Source: Marinobacter orientalis (lineage in GTDB: Bacteria; Pseudomonadota; Gammaproteobacteria; Pseudomonadales; Oleiphilaceae). From it: 64,000 nt of DNA. The notes below the pieces were generated by a model. The model was not told the origin of the DNA, searched no databases, and worked only from the letters and a program-made list of their open reading frames with translations. The stretch is from positions 372,001 through 436,000 of the forward strand of contig NZ_SRZX01000001.1 of the NCBI RefSeq assembly GCF_004792665.1. Reading direction: 5' to 3'. Positions 47,447 through 57,646 of the stretch are shown in pieces; the stretch's first letter is position 1, and each line of letters starts with the position of its first letter. The translations under genes were made by a program, and so were the position numbers.

Positions 47447-49270
47447 ATGGAAGAATGGGTAGGTTTCAAATGGCACGAGTACATCACCCGGCAGGCCATG
47501 GGGGAGTTTCCCGAGCACGCGGTTCATCTGAAAGATGAGGCACGAACTCTGGGCGTGCTGTTCCGGGCTCTGGGAGGCGACCCGGCACTCAGCCTGGTAA
47601 CTGCAGAACCGCGACATTTCCGTACCCGACGTCGATTTTTGCAGAAGCTGGCGGGCACCCATAAAAAGTTCGAACTGGCCTGGCGGGATGAGCAAAGCGT
47701 TCGTCTGCCGGAGCGCCTGGCCCTGTTTCCATCGAAAAAAGTTAACCGGGACCTGTATCTCTGGCTGGCAGCCCTGGCCTCCATTGGAGAACTCACGGAC
47801 TCCGACTGGCTGACCGGCAACCAGGCCATGGTCCAGACCCTGCTGGCCAAATGGCCGGGGCTGGAACCGGTTTACCAGCGCCTGGTGCGCCATACCCTGC
47901 AATGGCGCCCGACCCCCGACTCCCTGCCGGCAGCGGAAGGTCGCCGCGAAGAAGCCATTCGCCGGGCGCTGATCGATCCTGGCAGCGTAGAGACCCTGCC
48001 ACGGGCAGAGTCCGACCCCTGGCCGGTGATTATCTGGCTTTACCCCACCCTGGCGCTTGGCAAGGTTACCGGCCAGATTATTGGTGACGACAACCTGACG
48101 TCGACACCGGGAGGACTGGCAAAGAAGCGCAAGCGCCGGCGTGCCGAACGGGTCGATGCCTTCGATAAAGATCAGGGCTTGATGCTGTTTCGCCTGGAAA
48201 GCCTGTTTTCCTGGAGTGAGTTCATCCCCGTGGACCGGGCCAGCGACGATACCAAAGAAGACGATGCCGACGCCGTGGCCGACGACATGGACATGATTTC
48301 CGTCTCCAAAGACCGTCGCGAGGCGTCCTCCGCCATCAAGTTTGACCTCGACCTGCCCTCGGAAGAAAACGACGACCTGCACCTGGGGCCCGGCATTCAT
48401 CTGCCGGAATGGGACTGGCGCAGCCAGAGCTACCGGGAAAATTTCTGTTGCCTGCAGCCGATGCTGAGCAAGGAGTCAATTCCGACCAGGCTACCGGATC
48501 ACCTGTCCAGATCCGCCACCAGACTGCGCCGCCAGTTCAGCGCCCTGAAACCCCTGCGACAATGGGAACGCCGGCAGACCGAAGGCGAGGAACTGGACAT
48601 GGATGCCTGTATGGAACGGGAAGTCCAGCACCGGCGGGGCATCGGTGTCATCGACCAGAAGCTGTTCCGCCGCTGCAAACAGAACCAGCGGGACCTTGCC
48701 TGCCTGATCCTGGCGGACATTTCCATGTCCACCGATACCTTCATCAACAACAGCCAGCGGGTCATCGACATTGCCCGGGATGGCCTGCAGCTACTCAGCG
48801 AAGCGCTGCAGGCAAGCCGCGACCCCTTTGCGATTTTTGCCTTCTCCTCACGCCGCCGGGAGCATGTGCGCTTCCATCACATCAAGTCATTCGACGAGCC
48901 CTACAACGACGTCAGCCGCGGCCGTATCCAGGCGCTGGAACCCGGTTACTACACCCGCATGGGGGCCGCCATCCGGCAGGCCACCCGGTTACTTCAGGGC
49001 CGCCACGAACACCAGAAAATCCTGCTCCTGCTCACCGACGGCAAACCCAATGACCTGGACCTGTACGAGGGCCGGTACGGCGTGGAAGACACCCGAATGG
49101 CCGTTCAGGAAGCCCACAAGGCCGGCCTGACACCCTTCTGCGTCACCATCGACGACGACGCCAACGAATACCTGCCCTATGTCTTTGGCAGCAACCATTT
49201 CGTGGTTATCAAGGACCCGGTGCAACTGCCGCTGCAGCTACCCAAACTCTACATGAACCTGACCCGCTGA
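47447..49270 (+). CDS. norD: NorD, VWA-domain activator of nitric oxide reductase
   Basis: A 607-residue cytosolic protein needed, with the MoxR-type ATPase NorQ, to insert iron into NorB. The C-terminal 200 residues form a von Willebrand A domain with the metal-site motif LADISMSTDTFINN and the later LLLTDGKPNDLDLYEGRYG. The N-terminal part contains acidic and basic linkers. It follows the 4Fe-4S gene by nine bases and has GAGG before its ATG. Its partner norQ is on the opposite strand at 50.6-51.4 kb. Confidence 0.93.
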   Translation: MEEWVGFKWHEYITRQAMGEFPEHAVHLKDEARTLGVLFRALGGDPALSLVTAEPRHFRTRRRFLQKLAGTHKKFELAWRDEQSVRLPERLALFPSKKVNRDLYLWLAALASIGELTDSDWLTGNQAMVQTLLAKWPGLEPVYQRLVRHTLQWRPTPDSLPAAEGRREEAIRRALIDPGSVETLPRAESDPWPVIIWLYPTLALGKVTGQIIGDDNLTSTPGGLAKKRKRRRAERVDAFDKDQGLMLFRLESLFSWSEFIPVDRASDDTKEDDADAVADDMDMISVSKDRREASSAIKFDLDLPSEENDDLHLGPGIHLPEWDWRSQSYRENFCCLQPMLSKESIPTRLPDHLSRSATRLRRQFSALKPLRQWERRQTEGEELDMDACMEREVQHRRGIGVIDQKLFRRCKQNQRDLACLILADISMSTDTFINNSQRVIDIARDGLQLLSEALQASRDPFAIFAFSSRRREHVRFHHIKSFDEPYNDVSRGRIQALEPGYYTRMGAAIRQATRLLQGRHEHQKILLLLTDGKPNDLDLYEGRYGVEDTRMAVQEAHKAGLTPFCVTIDDDANEYLPYVFGSNHFVVIKDPVQLPLQLPKLYMNLTR

Positions 49271-49274
49271 GCCC

Positions 49275-49847
49275 ATGCAAGCATCCGGTCCGACAACCCG
49301 CCACCTACCCGGCGACCTCGCTGTCTGGTTCTTCATCTTCGCGGAACTGACGGTGTTCGGCATCCTGTTCATCGGCTTCGGCGTAGCCCGCAGCCTCGAC
49401 CCGGACACGTTCGCCGCCGGCCGGCAGGTGTTGCACCCCTGGACCGGCCTGATCAATACCATCGGCCTGATCACCGCCAGCTACCTGGTAGCCGTCGCGG
49501 TCCACCGCCTGCGCCACCGTCAGCCTGCCGTCACCCTGTTGCTATGGGGCGCCGTCGCAGCCTCGTGCATCTACACCTTCGGCAAAATCTGGGAATATGC
49601 AGACCTTTATGGCAACGGCTACAACCTCGGCACCGACACATTCTTCATGTTCTATTTCTTCCTCACCTTCTTCCACTTCATGCACGTGGTACTGGGCCAG
49701 ATTATCCTGGTGGTTCTGGCTGTGAAGGTTAAGAGGGGCGAATACAACGGCGACGATATGAACGGCATGGAGTCCGGTGCATCCTACTGGCACATGGTGG
49801 ACCTGGTGTGGCTGGTGCTGTTTCCGATGCTGTATGTGCTGGCGTAA
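49275..49847 (+). CDS. norE: NorE, cytochrome oxidase subunit III-like protein
   Basis: A 190-residue five-segment membrane protein of the cytochrome c oxidase subunit III family (LPGDLAVWFFIFAELTVFG; FMFYFFLTFFHFMHVVLGQ; YWHMVDLVWLVLFPMLYVLA). NorE aids full NO reductase activity but is not catalytic. It begins four bases after norD and precedes a NorF-like gene. Confidence 0.92.
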   Translation: MQASGPTTRHLPGDLAVWFFIFAELTVFGILFIGFGVARSLDPDTFAAGRQVLHPWTGLINTIGLITASYLVAVAVHRLRHRQPAVTLLLWGAVAASCIYTFGKIWEYADLYGNGYNLGTDTFFMFYFFLTFFHFMHVVLGQIILVVLAVKVKRGEYNGDDMNGMESGASYWHMVDLVWLVLFPMLYVLA

Positions 49848-49859
49848 GGAGGAGAGCAA

Positions 49860-50099
49860 ATGCTGGCGGTATACATAGCCCTGATGGTCTGCACCATGAC
49901 GCCGGTGATTGCCATGCAGGCAGGCGCCGATGCTTCTGTTCTGGTGTGGCTGGTGTTTGCACTGGTAATCGTAAAAGCGGTTATGCTGGTCGATCATTTC
50001 ATGGAAATGCGACACGCACCTGTCGGTTGGCGCGTTGCCACACAGGCATGGGCGCCCGTTGTCGTCTTAGCGCTAGCCGTCATTCATTGGCTAAACTGA
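49860..50099 (+). CDS. norF: NorF-like small membrane protein
   Basis: A 79-residue protein with three hydrophobic segments and the subunit IV-like central motif VKAVMLVDHFMEMRHAPVGWR. It follows norE by 12 bases, with AAGGAGGAG before the ATG, the usual norEF pairing. It ends the plus-strand nor operon just before a long inverted repeat. Confidence 0.85.
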   Translation: MLAVYIALMVCTMTPVIAMQAGADASVLVWLVFALVIVKAVMLVDHFMEMRHAPVGWRVATQAWAPVVVLALAVIHWLN

Positions 50100-50110
50100 C
50101 CAAGCCAGTA

Positions 50111-50219
50111 GGAGTGGCCGGGCAGGCCTTTCCAAAACCGTGCGGAGCCATGGATGGCGGAGCCGAGCGTACAGGGAGGTATTCACAGCGTGTTTTGGAG
50201 AGGCCTGCCCGGCCACTCC
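50111..50219. repeat. Long inverted repeat, copy 1 (REP/BIME-like, possible terminator)
   Basis: Two 28-base arms (50111-50138 and 50192-50219) are inverted with one mismatch. The core contains GCGGAGCCATGGATGGCGG (from 50142). It lies between the convergent norF and small-membrane-protein genes, where it could stop transcription from both sides. A second element with the same core in opposite orientation lies at 61255-61363. Confidence 0.85.
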
Positions 50220-50238
50220 GCCACCCAAGCTTAGATGT

Positions 50239-50613
50239 TCAAAGATAACGCTGCGGAAAGTAGGGCGGCTTATCACCAATCGCCTGAGCCAGCGCAACCA
50301 TGCCCCACAGAACAAACGACGTATGCAGAACGATGGCCCAGACAATGGCGCCCGTCCAGAAGTTGCCGGTATTGCCGAACAGCAGCCAGAATACCCCCAC
50401 GCCGGAGAAAATCAGCGCCGCACCGGCGATCGACATGTAAAATGCTGCTCTGGTATGGGCCCGTTTCAAAGCCGGTGCCTGATCAGCCCGCAGAAACAAC
50501 CATACCAATACCGCAAATCCGATAACCGGCAGAAGCAGCAGGTTCAACAAGTACCAGACCACCGGTACTACTGTGCCACTACTGGCTTTCGTCTGACTTC
50601 CCGAATACTGCAT
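50239..50613 (-). CDS. Small polytopic membrane protein of the nirQ operon, unknown
   Basis: A 124-residue protein with three strong membrane segments (near 17-43, 58-81 and 87-112). It resembles the small membrane proteins often found beside norQ/nirQ in denitrifiers, but I cannot name it. Its start overlaps the end of the ATPase gene by 35 bases, so the two are coupled. A role in NO reductase assembly is guesswork from position. Confidence 0.75.
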   Translation of the reverse strand: MQYSGSQTKASSGTVVPVVWYLLNLLLLPVIGFAVLVWLFLRADQAPALKRAHTRAAFYMSIAGAALIFSGVGVFWLLFGNTGNFWTGAIVWAIVLHTSFVLWGMVALAQAIGDKPPYFPQRYL

Positions 50614-51367
50614 AGACCACCTCCATAAGTGCGCTGACTGTTGCTTCGTCGTCCGATAATGGCTCTATCATCCCCGCACGGCAGGCCTCGCTGACCGGCA
50701 CACCGGCCCGGACCAGATGAGCGGTATGAATCAGCAGCCGTGTCGATGCTGCCTCCTCCAGATCGTGATCCTTCAGATTACGAACCGACCGCGCCAGGTT
50801 AACCAGCTGTTGCGCCAGTTCCCGATCGCAACCGGATTCTTCGATGACAATGATCTGCTCAGTCCCGGCGTCCGGGTAATCGAAACTCATTGATACAAAG
50901 CGCTGCCGGGTGCTGGGCTTCATGCCTTTGAGCAGGCTCTGGTAACCGGGGTTGTAGGACACTACAAGCATGAATCCCGGCGCCGCCTTCAACACCTCCC
51001 CGGTTCGCTCGATCGGCAGCTCCCGGCGATCATCCGCCAGCGGGTGCAAGACCACCGTGGTGTCCTTGCGCGCCTCCACAACTTCATCAAGGTAGCAGAT
51101 ACCGCCTTCCCGAACCGCCCGGGTCAAAGGCCCATCCTGCCAGTAGGTGCCGTCCGGGCCAATCAGGTGACGGCCCACCAGGTCGGCGGCGGTAAGATCA
51201 TCGTGGCAGGCAACGGTGTACACCGGTCGCCCGAGTTTTTCTGCCATGAACCGGACAAAACGGGTCTTGCCGCAGCCGGTTGGCCCCTTGATGAGCACGG
51301 GCAGGCCGTTGCCGGCTGCGGCTTGAAAGAGTTCTATCTCATTGCCTAGCGGTTGGTAAAACGTCAT
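50579..51367 (-). CDS. norQ: NorQ/NirQ, MoxR-type AAA+ ATPase
   Basis: A 262-residue AAA+ ATPase of the CbbQ/NirQ/NorQ family that works with NorD to activate NO reductase. Walker A is GPTGCGKTRF, Walker B CYLDEVVEA, with the sensor region MLVVSYNPGYQSLLKGMKPSTRQRF. The ATG at 51367 overlaps the stop of the PhnD-like gene by four bases and gives the family's length; an in-frame codon 18 positions earlier is rejected. Unusually, it is separate from norCB and belongs to the minus-strand nirC-nirF unit. Confidence 0.93.
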   Translation of the reverse strand: MTFYQPLGNEIELFQAAAGNGLPVLIKGPTGCGKTRFVRFMAEKLGRPVYTVACHDDLTAADLVGRHLIGPDGTYWQDGPLTRAVREGGICYLDEVVEARKDTTVVLHPLADDRRELPIERTGEVLKAAPGFMLVVSYNPGYQSLLKGMKPSTRQRFVSMSFDYPDAGTEQIIVIEESGCDRELAQQLVNLARSVRNLKDHDLEEAASTRLLIHTAHLVRAGVPVSEACRAGMIEPLSDDEATVSALMEVVYAVFGKSDESQ

Positions 51368-52128
51368 TGAGCTATATCCTCTGAATACTGGGTGTTGGGC
51401 AAGGCAAAGCTGTATACCCATTCCGGAAAGATCGCGAACATCTGCGAATCATCGGGCCGCTGTGGCCTGGCCAATGCCCGTTCACAAACTTCCGCTTTGC
51501 TGTTCCAGCCGTCCCGGCGATACCATCCTGCGGCCTTTATCGGCTCCCCACGCCAGCTCACCACAAGGCTGTTCCTTGTAATGAAGGGTTTCAGAAAACC
51601 CAGTTCCGAAACCGCAGCGTAGGTGTTGTTATGAAGCAGTAACCCCAGCGCAGAGCTGTAGTCACCGGCTTCGTATAGCTGCCCGGGCGCGGGTATGATG
51701 CCCTGTTTCCGGAGCGCGGCCAGCGGCAGGCTCGCGCCCAGCGGATCGCTGCCGGCAACTGTGGCAAGGTCACGATCCTTCAGTTCACTGATATTCCTCA
51801 CCCCGGACGTTTTGCGGGTAACCCAGACGGGAACCGGAAGCCTGCCCTCCCGGTTCACCGCCTCCAGTATCGGTGCCGTTGCGGTATCACCGGCGATTCC
51901 CGACAAAAAGGCCAGCGCAAGCCCCGGAGCTTTGGTGCCGAGCCGGATATCTGCTTCGCAGCCCTGAGCCTGCAGATACTCCGTCAGGCGGTAACGCGCC
52001 ACCGTGGCCGGACCGTTGGCAGACTCAATTCCGATCAGGACCGGCGCATCTTCAGCGCTGCTATGCGCTGTAAACAGCAAACCGGCCAGCACGACGCCCG
52101 GCAATGCCCGCAACCCGTTAAAGACCAA
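51364..52128 (-). CDS. Orphan PhnD/SsuA-like periplasmic substrate-binding protein
   Basis: A secreted type 2 binding-protein fold. Motifs include PVLIGIESANGPATVARY at the mature start, VPVWVTRKTSGVRNISELKDRDLATVAGSDPLGASLPLAALRKQG, the phosphonate-binding-protein core, and EAGDYSSALGLLLHNNTYAAVSEL. The N-terminus is uncertain: no ATG is available, and a TTG at 52128 gives a plausible signal peptide (VFNGLRALPGVVLAGLLFTA), while the open frame reaches a TTG at 52197. No ABC permease or ATPase is nearby. It sits between nirF and norQ with overlaps at both ends, so it likely serves denitrification. Confidence 0.75.
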   Translation of the reverse strand: MVFNGLRALPGVVLAGLLFTAHSSAEDAPVLIGIESANGPATVARYRLTEYLQAQGCEADIRLGTKAPGLALAFLSGIAGDTATAPILEAVNREGRLPVPVWVTRKTSGVRNISELKDRDLATVAGSDPLGASLPLAALRKQGIIPAPGQLYEAGDYSSALGLLLHNNTYAAVSELGFLKPFITRNSLVVSWRGEPIKAAGWYRRDGWNSKAEVCERALARPQRPDDSQMFAIFPEWVYSFALPNTQYSEDIAQ

Positions 52129-53335
52129 GTGCGTGGGCCCGGCTGGTGAAAAAGATGCCGCTGGGTTTTTCGGCGCTGACCGTTGCGACCGGCTCAAGCG
52201 TACGGGTGTTATATATAGTTACCTGATTACTGTCGCGGGCAGATATCCAGACTTCTTCGCCCCGGGGGGTAAATTCCATGTGCAGAACCGCTTCGCCCGG
52301 CTCCAGCGTGCGGACAATTTCACGGGTCTGTGAATCGATCACCTGAACCACATCGTTGTCCGGATGGGCAAAGCTCACCCAGATCTGACGGTTGTCGGGG
52401 CTGGCCATCACAAACACGGGCTGGCCCTGTACCGGAATACGATCGGTCAGTGACCAGTCCTTCATGTCTGCCATCAGCACCTGATGATGGCCAACAGCCG
52501 GCACAAACGCTTGCCCGTCGGCAATGGCCCAGCCTTCCAGATGAGGCATCTTGTACACCGGTAACTTCTGCTCGCCCTTACCATAATCCGGCAGGATTTC
52601 TGTCACTCCCTGCTCCGGGTTCCACAGATCCAGCAGCGACAGTCCGTCTTCACCAAAAAGGCCGGCAATGTAATAACGACCATCCGGGGTAATCAATGCG
52701 TCGTAGGGGGATTCTCCGGCCTCGAAACGGCTGATGTCGGCCGATTCATCGCTCATGTCGAGGGTCCAGATTTCTCCGGCCTCGAACAGGCTGAACACAA
52801 ACAGGTTCCCCGGGGCATCCACCAGACCAACGGTTTTTGACTGGCCGCTTTCACCATCTCCGCTGGTGTAGGTGGCAGGCACGTCCGCCACCAGTTCCAG
52901 GGTCTGGCTGTCAAAAACTTTTACCCCGCCCGGTTCGTAATTGGATACCGCAACATAACGGCCATCCTGGGAAATCGCACCGCCAATGCTGTTACCGGAC
53001 TGGATAACGCGGTCGACGATGGACTGGCTCAACAGATCCACCTTGGTAAGGCCACCGTCCCGACCGAACACATACCCATAGCGGGCGTCCCTGGAATAGA
53101 CCACAGAAGCATGGGACAGATCTCCCAACCCCTCGACCCGACCCACAACTTCGTGCCGGGAGGTATTGATGACCAGCACCGAGCCGGTTGCCCGCTCAAC
53201 GATCAGCCCCAGATCGCCAGTACCCATGATTTCGGGGCGAGCATCTGATCCTGAAAGTGCCTGACAACCACTCAGTCCGAAGACCAGGAGCAATGCCAAC
53301 GCCAGTTTAGCGGGTGCCTTGAAATCGAGACCCAT
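52118..53335 (-). CDS. nirF: NirF, heme d1 biosynthesis propeller lipoprotein
   Basis: A 405-residue periplasmic protein needed for heme d1 formation, thought to act late on the d1 precursor. It has a lipoprotein signal (LALLLVFGLSGC, Cys24) and an eight-bladed d1-like propeller with blades such as DARYGYVFGRDGG, DGRYVAVSNYEPGG and DGRYYIAGLFGEDG. No cytochrome c motif is present, which separates it from NirN and NirS. It follows nirC by 26 bases. In Pseudomonas it lies downstream of nirS on the same strand; here it is divergent. Confidence 0.9.
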   Translation of the reverse strand: MGLDFKAPAKLALALLLVFGLSGCQALSGSDARPEIMGTGDLGLIVERATGSVLVINTSRHEVVGRVEGLGDLSHASVVYSRDARYGYVFGRDGGLTKVDLLSQSIVDRVIQSGNSIGGAISQDGRYVAVSNYEPGGVKVFDSQTLELVADVPATYTSGDGESGQSKTVGLVDAPGNLFVFSLFEAGEIWTLDMSDESADISRFEAGESPYDALITPDGRYYIAGLFGEDGLSLLDLWNPEQGVTEILPDYGKGEQKLPVYKMPHLEGWAIADGQAFVPAVGHHQVLMADMKDWSLTDRIPVQGQPVFVMASPDNRQIWVSFAHPDNDVVQVIDSQTREIVRTLEPGEAVLHMEFTPRGEEVWISARDSNQVTIYNTRTLEPVATVSAEKPSGIFFTSRAHALGL

Positions 53336-53361
53336 GATTGATCATTCCTCCAGATTGGCCC

Positions 53362-53757
53362 TCAGGGCGAAACCAGCGTACCGGACTTGAGTTGTTCGCT
53401 GATCCAGTGAATTTCTTCAGGGGATAACAGTGGTTTCCAGGGTGGCATGGCAGAACCCGGGACACCCTCGCTGACAATGGCGGCAATAGCTTCCACCGGC
53501 AGATGGCCGAGATCCTGCGGTCGCAATGGCGGGCCGAGGCCCCCGCGGAGAGTCAGCCCATGACAGGAACCGCAATCCTGGATCACCAGGTTCGTCAGCC
53601 GGGCCTGCTCAGATGATGAATCCCCGTTGTCACCGCCAAGCAACCTCACAGGGGCAAGCATCAACCCGACAGACAGCATGCCGATAACCAGTTTTTGCCG
53701 TTGATCTGCCAACCAGACTCTCCTCAATGCCTGCTTCCTCCCGAGTGTTGCCAGCAT
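53362..53757 (-). CDS. nirC: NirC-like periplasmic c-type cytochrome
   Basis: A small monoheme cytochrome c, likely an electron donor in nitrite reduction or d1 maturation. The heme site is CGSCHG in LVIQDCGSCHGLTLRGGLGPPL, with the distal methionine in GSAMPPWKPLLS. The first candidate start at 53757 leaves a long N-region before the signal segment (LVIGMLSVGLMLAPVRLLGG). The ATG at 53679 would place the gene properly behind the FNR-type box at 53784-53797, so the true start may be there. First gene of nirC-nirF-PhnD-like-norQ. Confidence 0.85.
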   Translation of the reverse strand: MLATLGRKQALRRVWLADQRQKLVIGMLSVGLMLAPVRLLGGDNGDSSSEQARLTNLVIQDCGSCHGLTLRGGLGPPLRPQDLGHLPVEAIAAIVSEGVPGSAMPPWKPLLSPEEIHWISEQLKSGTLVSP

Positions 53758-53783
53758 CCTGACGGCAGCAGAAACCCCTATCC

Positions 53784-53797
53784 TTGATATTGGTTAA
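53784..53797 (-). promoter_or_regulatory. FNR/DNR-type box, probably for the nirC operon
   Basis: TTGATattgGTTAA, a perfect first half and a weak second half. A class II activator site here would place the nirC transcript start near 53749, downstream of the first nirC ATG, supporting the later start. Confidence 0.55.
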
Positions 53798-53868
53798 AAC
53801 AACAAACCAATGCCAGAACTCTTTGGGCATACCCCTCTTTGGGTAAACTCTGGACAAAACCCGGACAT

Positions 53869-53882
53869 CTGACATTAATCAA
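53869..53882 (+). promoter_or_regulatory. FNR/DNR-type box for nirS
   Basis: CTGACattaATCAA, centred about 67 bases before the nirS ATG. A -41.5 geometry puts the transcript start near 53917, leaving a short leader that contains the CAAGGAGAG ribosome site. Confidence 0.65.
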
Positions 53883-53924
53883 TGTTCATGAAGATAAAGA
53901 AGGGAAACCTAGAGGGACTCTTAA

Positions 53925-55667
<1,743 letters not shown>

Positions 55668-55694
55668 TCGGTTCCGGCCAGGAGGAGAACACTG

Positions 55695-56159
55695 ATGAGA
55701 CTGGACACCACTGACAGACAGTTGATCAACCTTTACCAGCGGGAATTGCCGGTCTGTGAGAGGCCTTATGAGGAAATGTCCCGACAACTGGGCATCGCCG
55801 AAGAGGAGGTTATTGAGCGGCTCCAGTCGCTCCAGGATAGTCAGGTTCTCAGCCGGGTCGGGCCGGTTTTTGAACACAGCCGGGCGGGCGCGAGCCTGCT
55901 GGCTGCCGTGGCGGTGCCAGAGGAACAGCTCGATCTGGTCGCCGCCCGCGTTAATCGTGCTCCGGGCGTGAATCACAATTACGCCCGCGAGCACATCTAC
56001 AACCTCTGGTTTGTCATGACCGCGCCGGATGAAGATACTCTGGATGACCGGCTTGATGAACTGGAACACCAACTCAGACTCCCCATGCTGCGCTTGCCGA
56101 TGGTGGAGGGTTATCATATTGATCTGGGCTTTGATATTGACTGGGAGGCCCTGCCATGA
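55695..56159 (+). CDS. nirD: NirD, siroheme decarboxylase subunit (Lrp-like)
   Basis: A 154-residue Lrp/AsnC-fold protein without a DNA-regulator role; NirDLGH-type proteins decarboxylate siroheme to didecarboxysiroheme on the way to heme d1. It shows the winged N-terminal half (LGIAEEEVIERLQSLQDSQVLSRVGPVF) and the histidine-bearing APGVNHNYAREHIYNLWFVM. The assignment to D is by gene order and length. AGGAGGAG precedes the ATG. It overlaps nirL by four bases. Confidence 0.9.
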   Translation: MRLDTTDRQLINLYQRELPVCERPYEEMSRQLGIAEEEVIERLQSLQDSQVLSRVGPVFEHSRAGASLLAAVAVPEEQLDLVAARVNRAPGVNHNYAREHIYNLWFVMTAPDEDTLDDRLDELEHQLRLPMLRLPMVEGYHIDLGFDIDWEALP

Positions 56160-56668
56160 TGCCGGAAACCGCCGCAGGCGGTCCGGTCAGTGCCTGGGCC
56201 TTGCTGCGGCTCCGGCGACAGCTGGAACTTGGTCTTCCGCTGACACCACGCCCTTACCTGACGCTGGCAGAAATGACCGGGCTGTCCGAGCAGGAGGTAA
56301 TGTCGGCAATCAGGCAGTGGCAGAGCCAGGGGCTTATCAAGCGACTCGGGCTGGTGGTCCGCCACCGGACGCTTGGTTACACCGCCAATGCCATGGTGGT
56401 CTGGGACATCCCCGATGAACAGGTACAAAGTCTTGGCCAGAGGCTGGCGCGCGCACCCTTCGTCACCCTCTGTTATCAGCGCCCGCGTCAGCGCCCGGAC
56501 TGGCCCTACAATCTGTTCTGCATGATTCATGGCGTTGACCGGCAACGGGTTCTGGACCAGCTGACAACCCTGATCGCAGACCATGGCCTGGAACAGATAC
56601 CCCACGACGTGCTGTTCAGCACCAAAGCCTACCGGCAAAGGGGAGGCCGTTATGTCAGCGGTGACTGA
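56156..56668 (+). CDS. nirL: NirL, siroheme decarboxylase subunit (Lrp-like)
   Basis: A 170-residue Lrp-like protein of the heme d1 pathway. It has the second-class active-site region ARAPFVTLCYQRPRQRPDWPYNLFCMIHG, typical of NirL and NirH, where NirD and NirG have an NYxREH motif. The ATG overlaps the nirD stop (ATGA), and its own end overlaps nirG by 17 bases. Confidence 0.9.
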   Translation: MMPETAAGGPVSAWALLRLRRQLELGLPLTPRPYLTLAEMTGLSEQEVMSAIRQWQSQGLIKRLGLVVRHRTLGYTANAMVVWDIPDEQVQSLGQRLARAPFVTLCYQRPRQRPDWPYNLFCMIHGVDRQRVLDQLTTLIADHGLEQIPHDVLFSTKAYRQRGGRYVSGD

Positions 56669-57143
56669 GCGTCAGCCGGAATTACAGGCAACTCCCCAAT
56701 TCACTGACGCAGAGAAAGCGGTTATAAACCGGCTGCAGGTGGGCCTGCCACTGGTGCATGCCCCCTTTGCGGCAGTAGCGGGCGAGCTTGGCATGACCGA
56801 GGAGGCGCTTCTGCAGATCCTTCAGGACCTCCTGAACCGTCGCATTCTCACGCGGTTCGGGCCCATGTTTCATGCCGGCGAAATGGGCGGTGCCCTGACC
56901 CTGGCCGCCATGCGCATCCCCGAGCAGGACTATGAGACGGTCACTCGCAAAGTTAACGGCTTCGACGAGGTAGCCCATAACTACCGCCGGGAACATGAGC
57001 TGAACATGTGGTTTGTGCTGGCAACGGAAACCCCGGAGGACATAGCCCGGGTTATCGCCGGGATCGAGTCCGTGACGGGCTATCCGGTCTACAACATGCC
57101 CAAACAGGAAGAGTTCCATGTCCATCTCCACTTCCCGGTCTGA
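56652..57143 (+). CDS. nirG: NirG, siroheme decarboxylase subunit (Lrp-like)
   Basis: A 163-residue Lrp-like protein paired by type with NirD: LLQILQDLLNRRILTRFGPMFHAGEMGG and DEVAHNYRREHELNMWFVLATET. I start it at 56652 (MSAVTERQPEL) after AAGGGGAGG; an earlier in-frame codon lies deep within nirL. Its end overlaps nirH by 26 bases. Confidence 0.9.
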   Translation: MSAVTERQPELQATPQFTDAEKAVINRLQVGLPLVHAPFAAVAGELGMTEEALLQILQDLLNRRILTRFGPMFHAGEMGGALTLAAMRIPEQDYETVTRKVNGFDEVAHNYRREHELNMWFVLATETPEDIARVIAGIESVTGYPVYNMPKQEEFHVHLHFPV

Positions 57144-57633
57144 TCAGGATTACGTGCTCTGCGCGCTCGACCGGAAACTGATCCTGGCCACCCAGAGCGG
57201 TTTGCCCCTGGTACCGGATCCCTGGGCCACCCTGGGGAAGGAACTGGGGCTCTCGGCAGACGAGGTTCTGGCCCGTTTTCAGCGCATGCAGGACGCCGGC
57301 GTTATCCGGCGGGTTGCCGCCGTGCCCGATCACTACCGCCTGGGCTACCGTTTTAATGGCATGACAGTCTGGAATATCCGTGATGACGCCATTTCTGACA
57401 TGGGCCGGCAAGTGGGCGAACTGCCTTTTGTCAGCCATTGCTACCGCCGTCCACGTCATCTGCCCTACTGGCATTACAACCTGTTCGCCATGGTTCACGG
57501 CACAAGCCGTGAAGAAGTAGAAGACAAGGCTTCGCAGATAAAGGCCGTACTCGGAGACACCTGCGAGGGCCATACCATTCTTTACAGCTCGGCCATCCTG
57601 AAGAAGACCGGCCTGCGGCTGCGGAAATCATGA
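57118..57633 (+). CDS. nirH: NirH, siroheme decarboxylase subunit (Lrp-like)
   Basis: A 171-residue Lrp-like protein of the NirL type: FQRMQDAGVIRRVAAVPDHYRLGYRFNGM and LPFVSHCYRRPRHLPYWHYNLFAMVHG. It completes the D-L-G-H set as four separate genes, as in Pseudomonas aeruginosa, rather than the fused DL seen in some denitrifiers. It overlaps nirG and is 13 bases before nirJ. Confidence 0.9.
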   Translation: MSISTSRSDQDYVLCALDRKLILATQSGLPLVPDPWATLGKELGLSADEVLARFQRMQDAGVIRRVAAVPDHYRLGYRFNGMTVWNIRDDAISDMGRQVGELPFVSHCYRRPRHLPYWHYNLFAMVHGTSREEVEDKASQIKAVLGDTCEGHTILYSSAILKKTGLRLRKS

Positions 57634-57646
57634 AAGGGGAAGCACC

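Noticed and set aside
47051..48400. A 449-codon minus-strand frame opposite norD
   Set aside because: Antisense to norD in an operon with consistent spacing; no motif seen.
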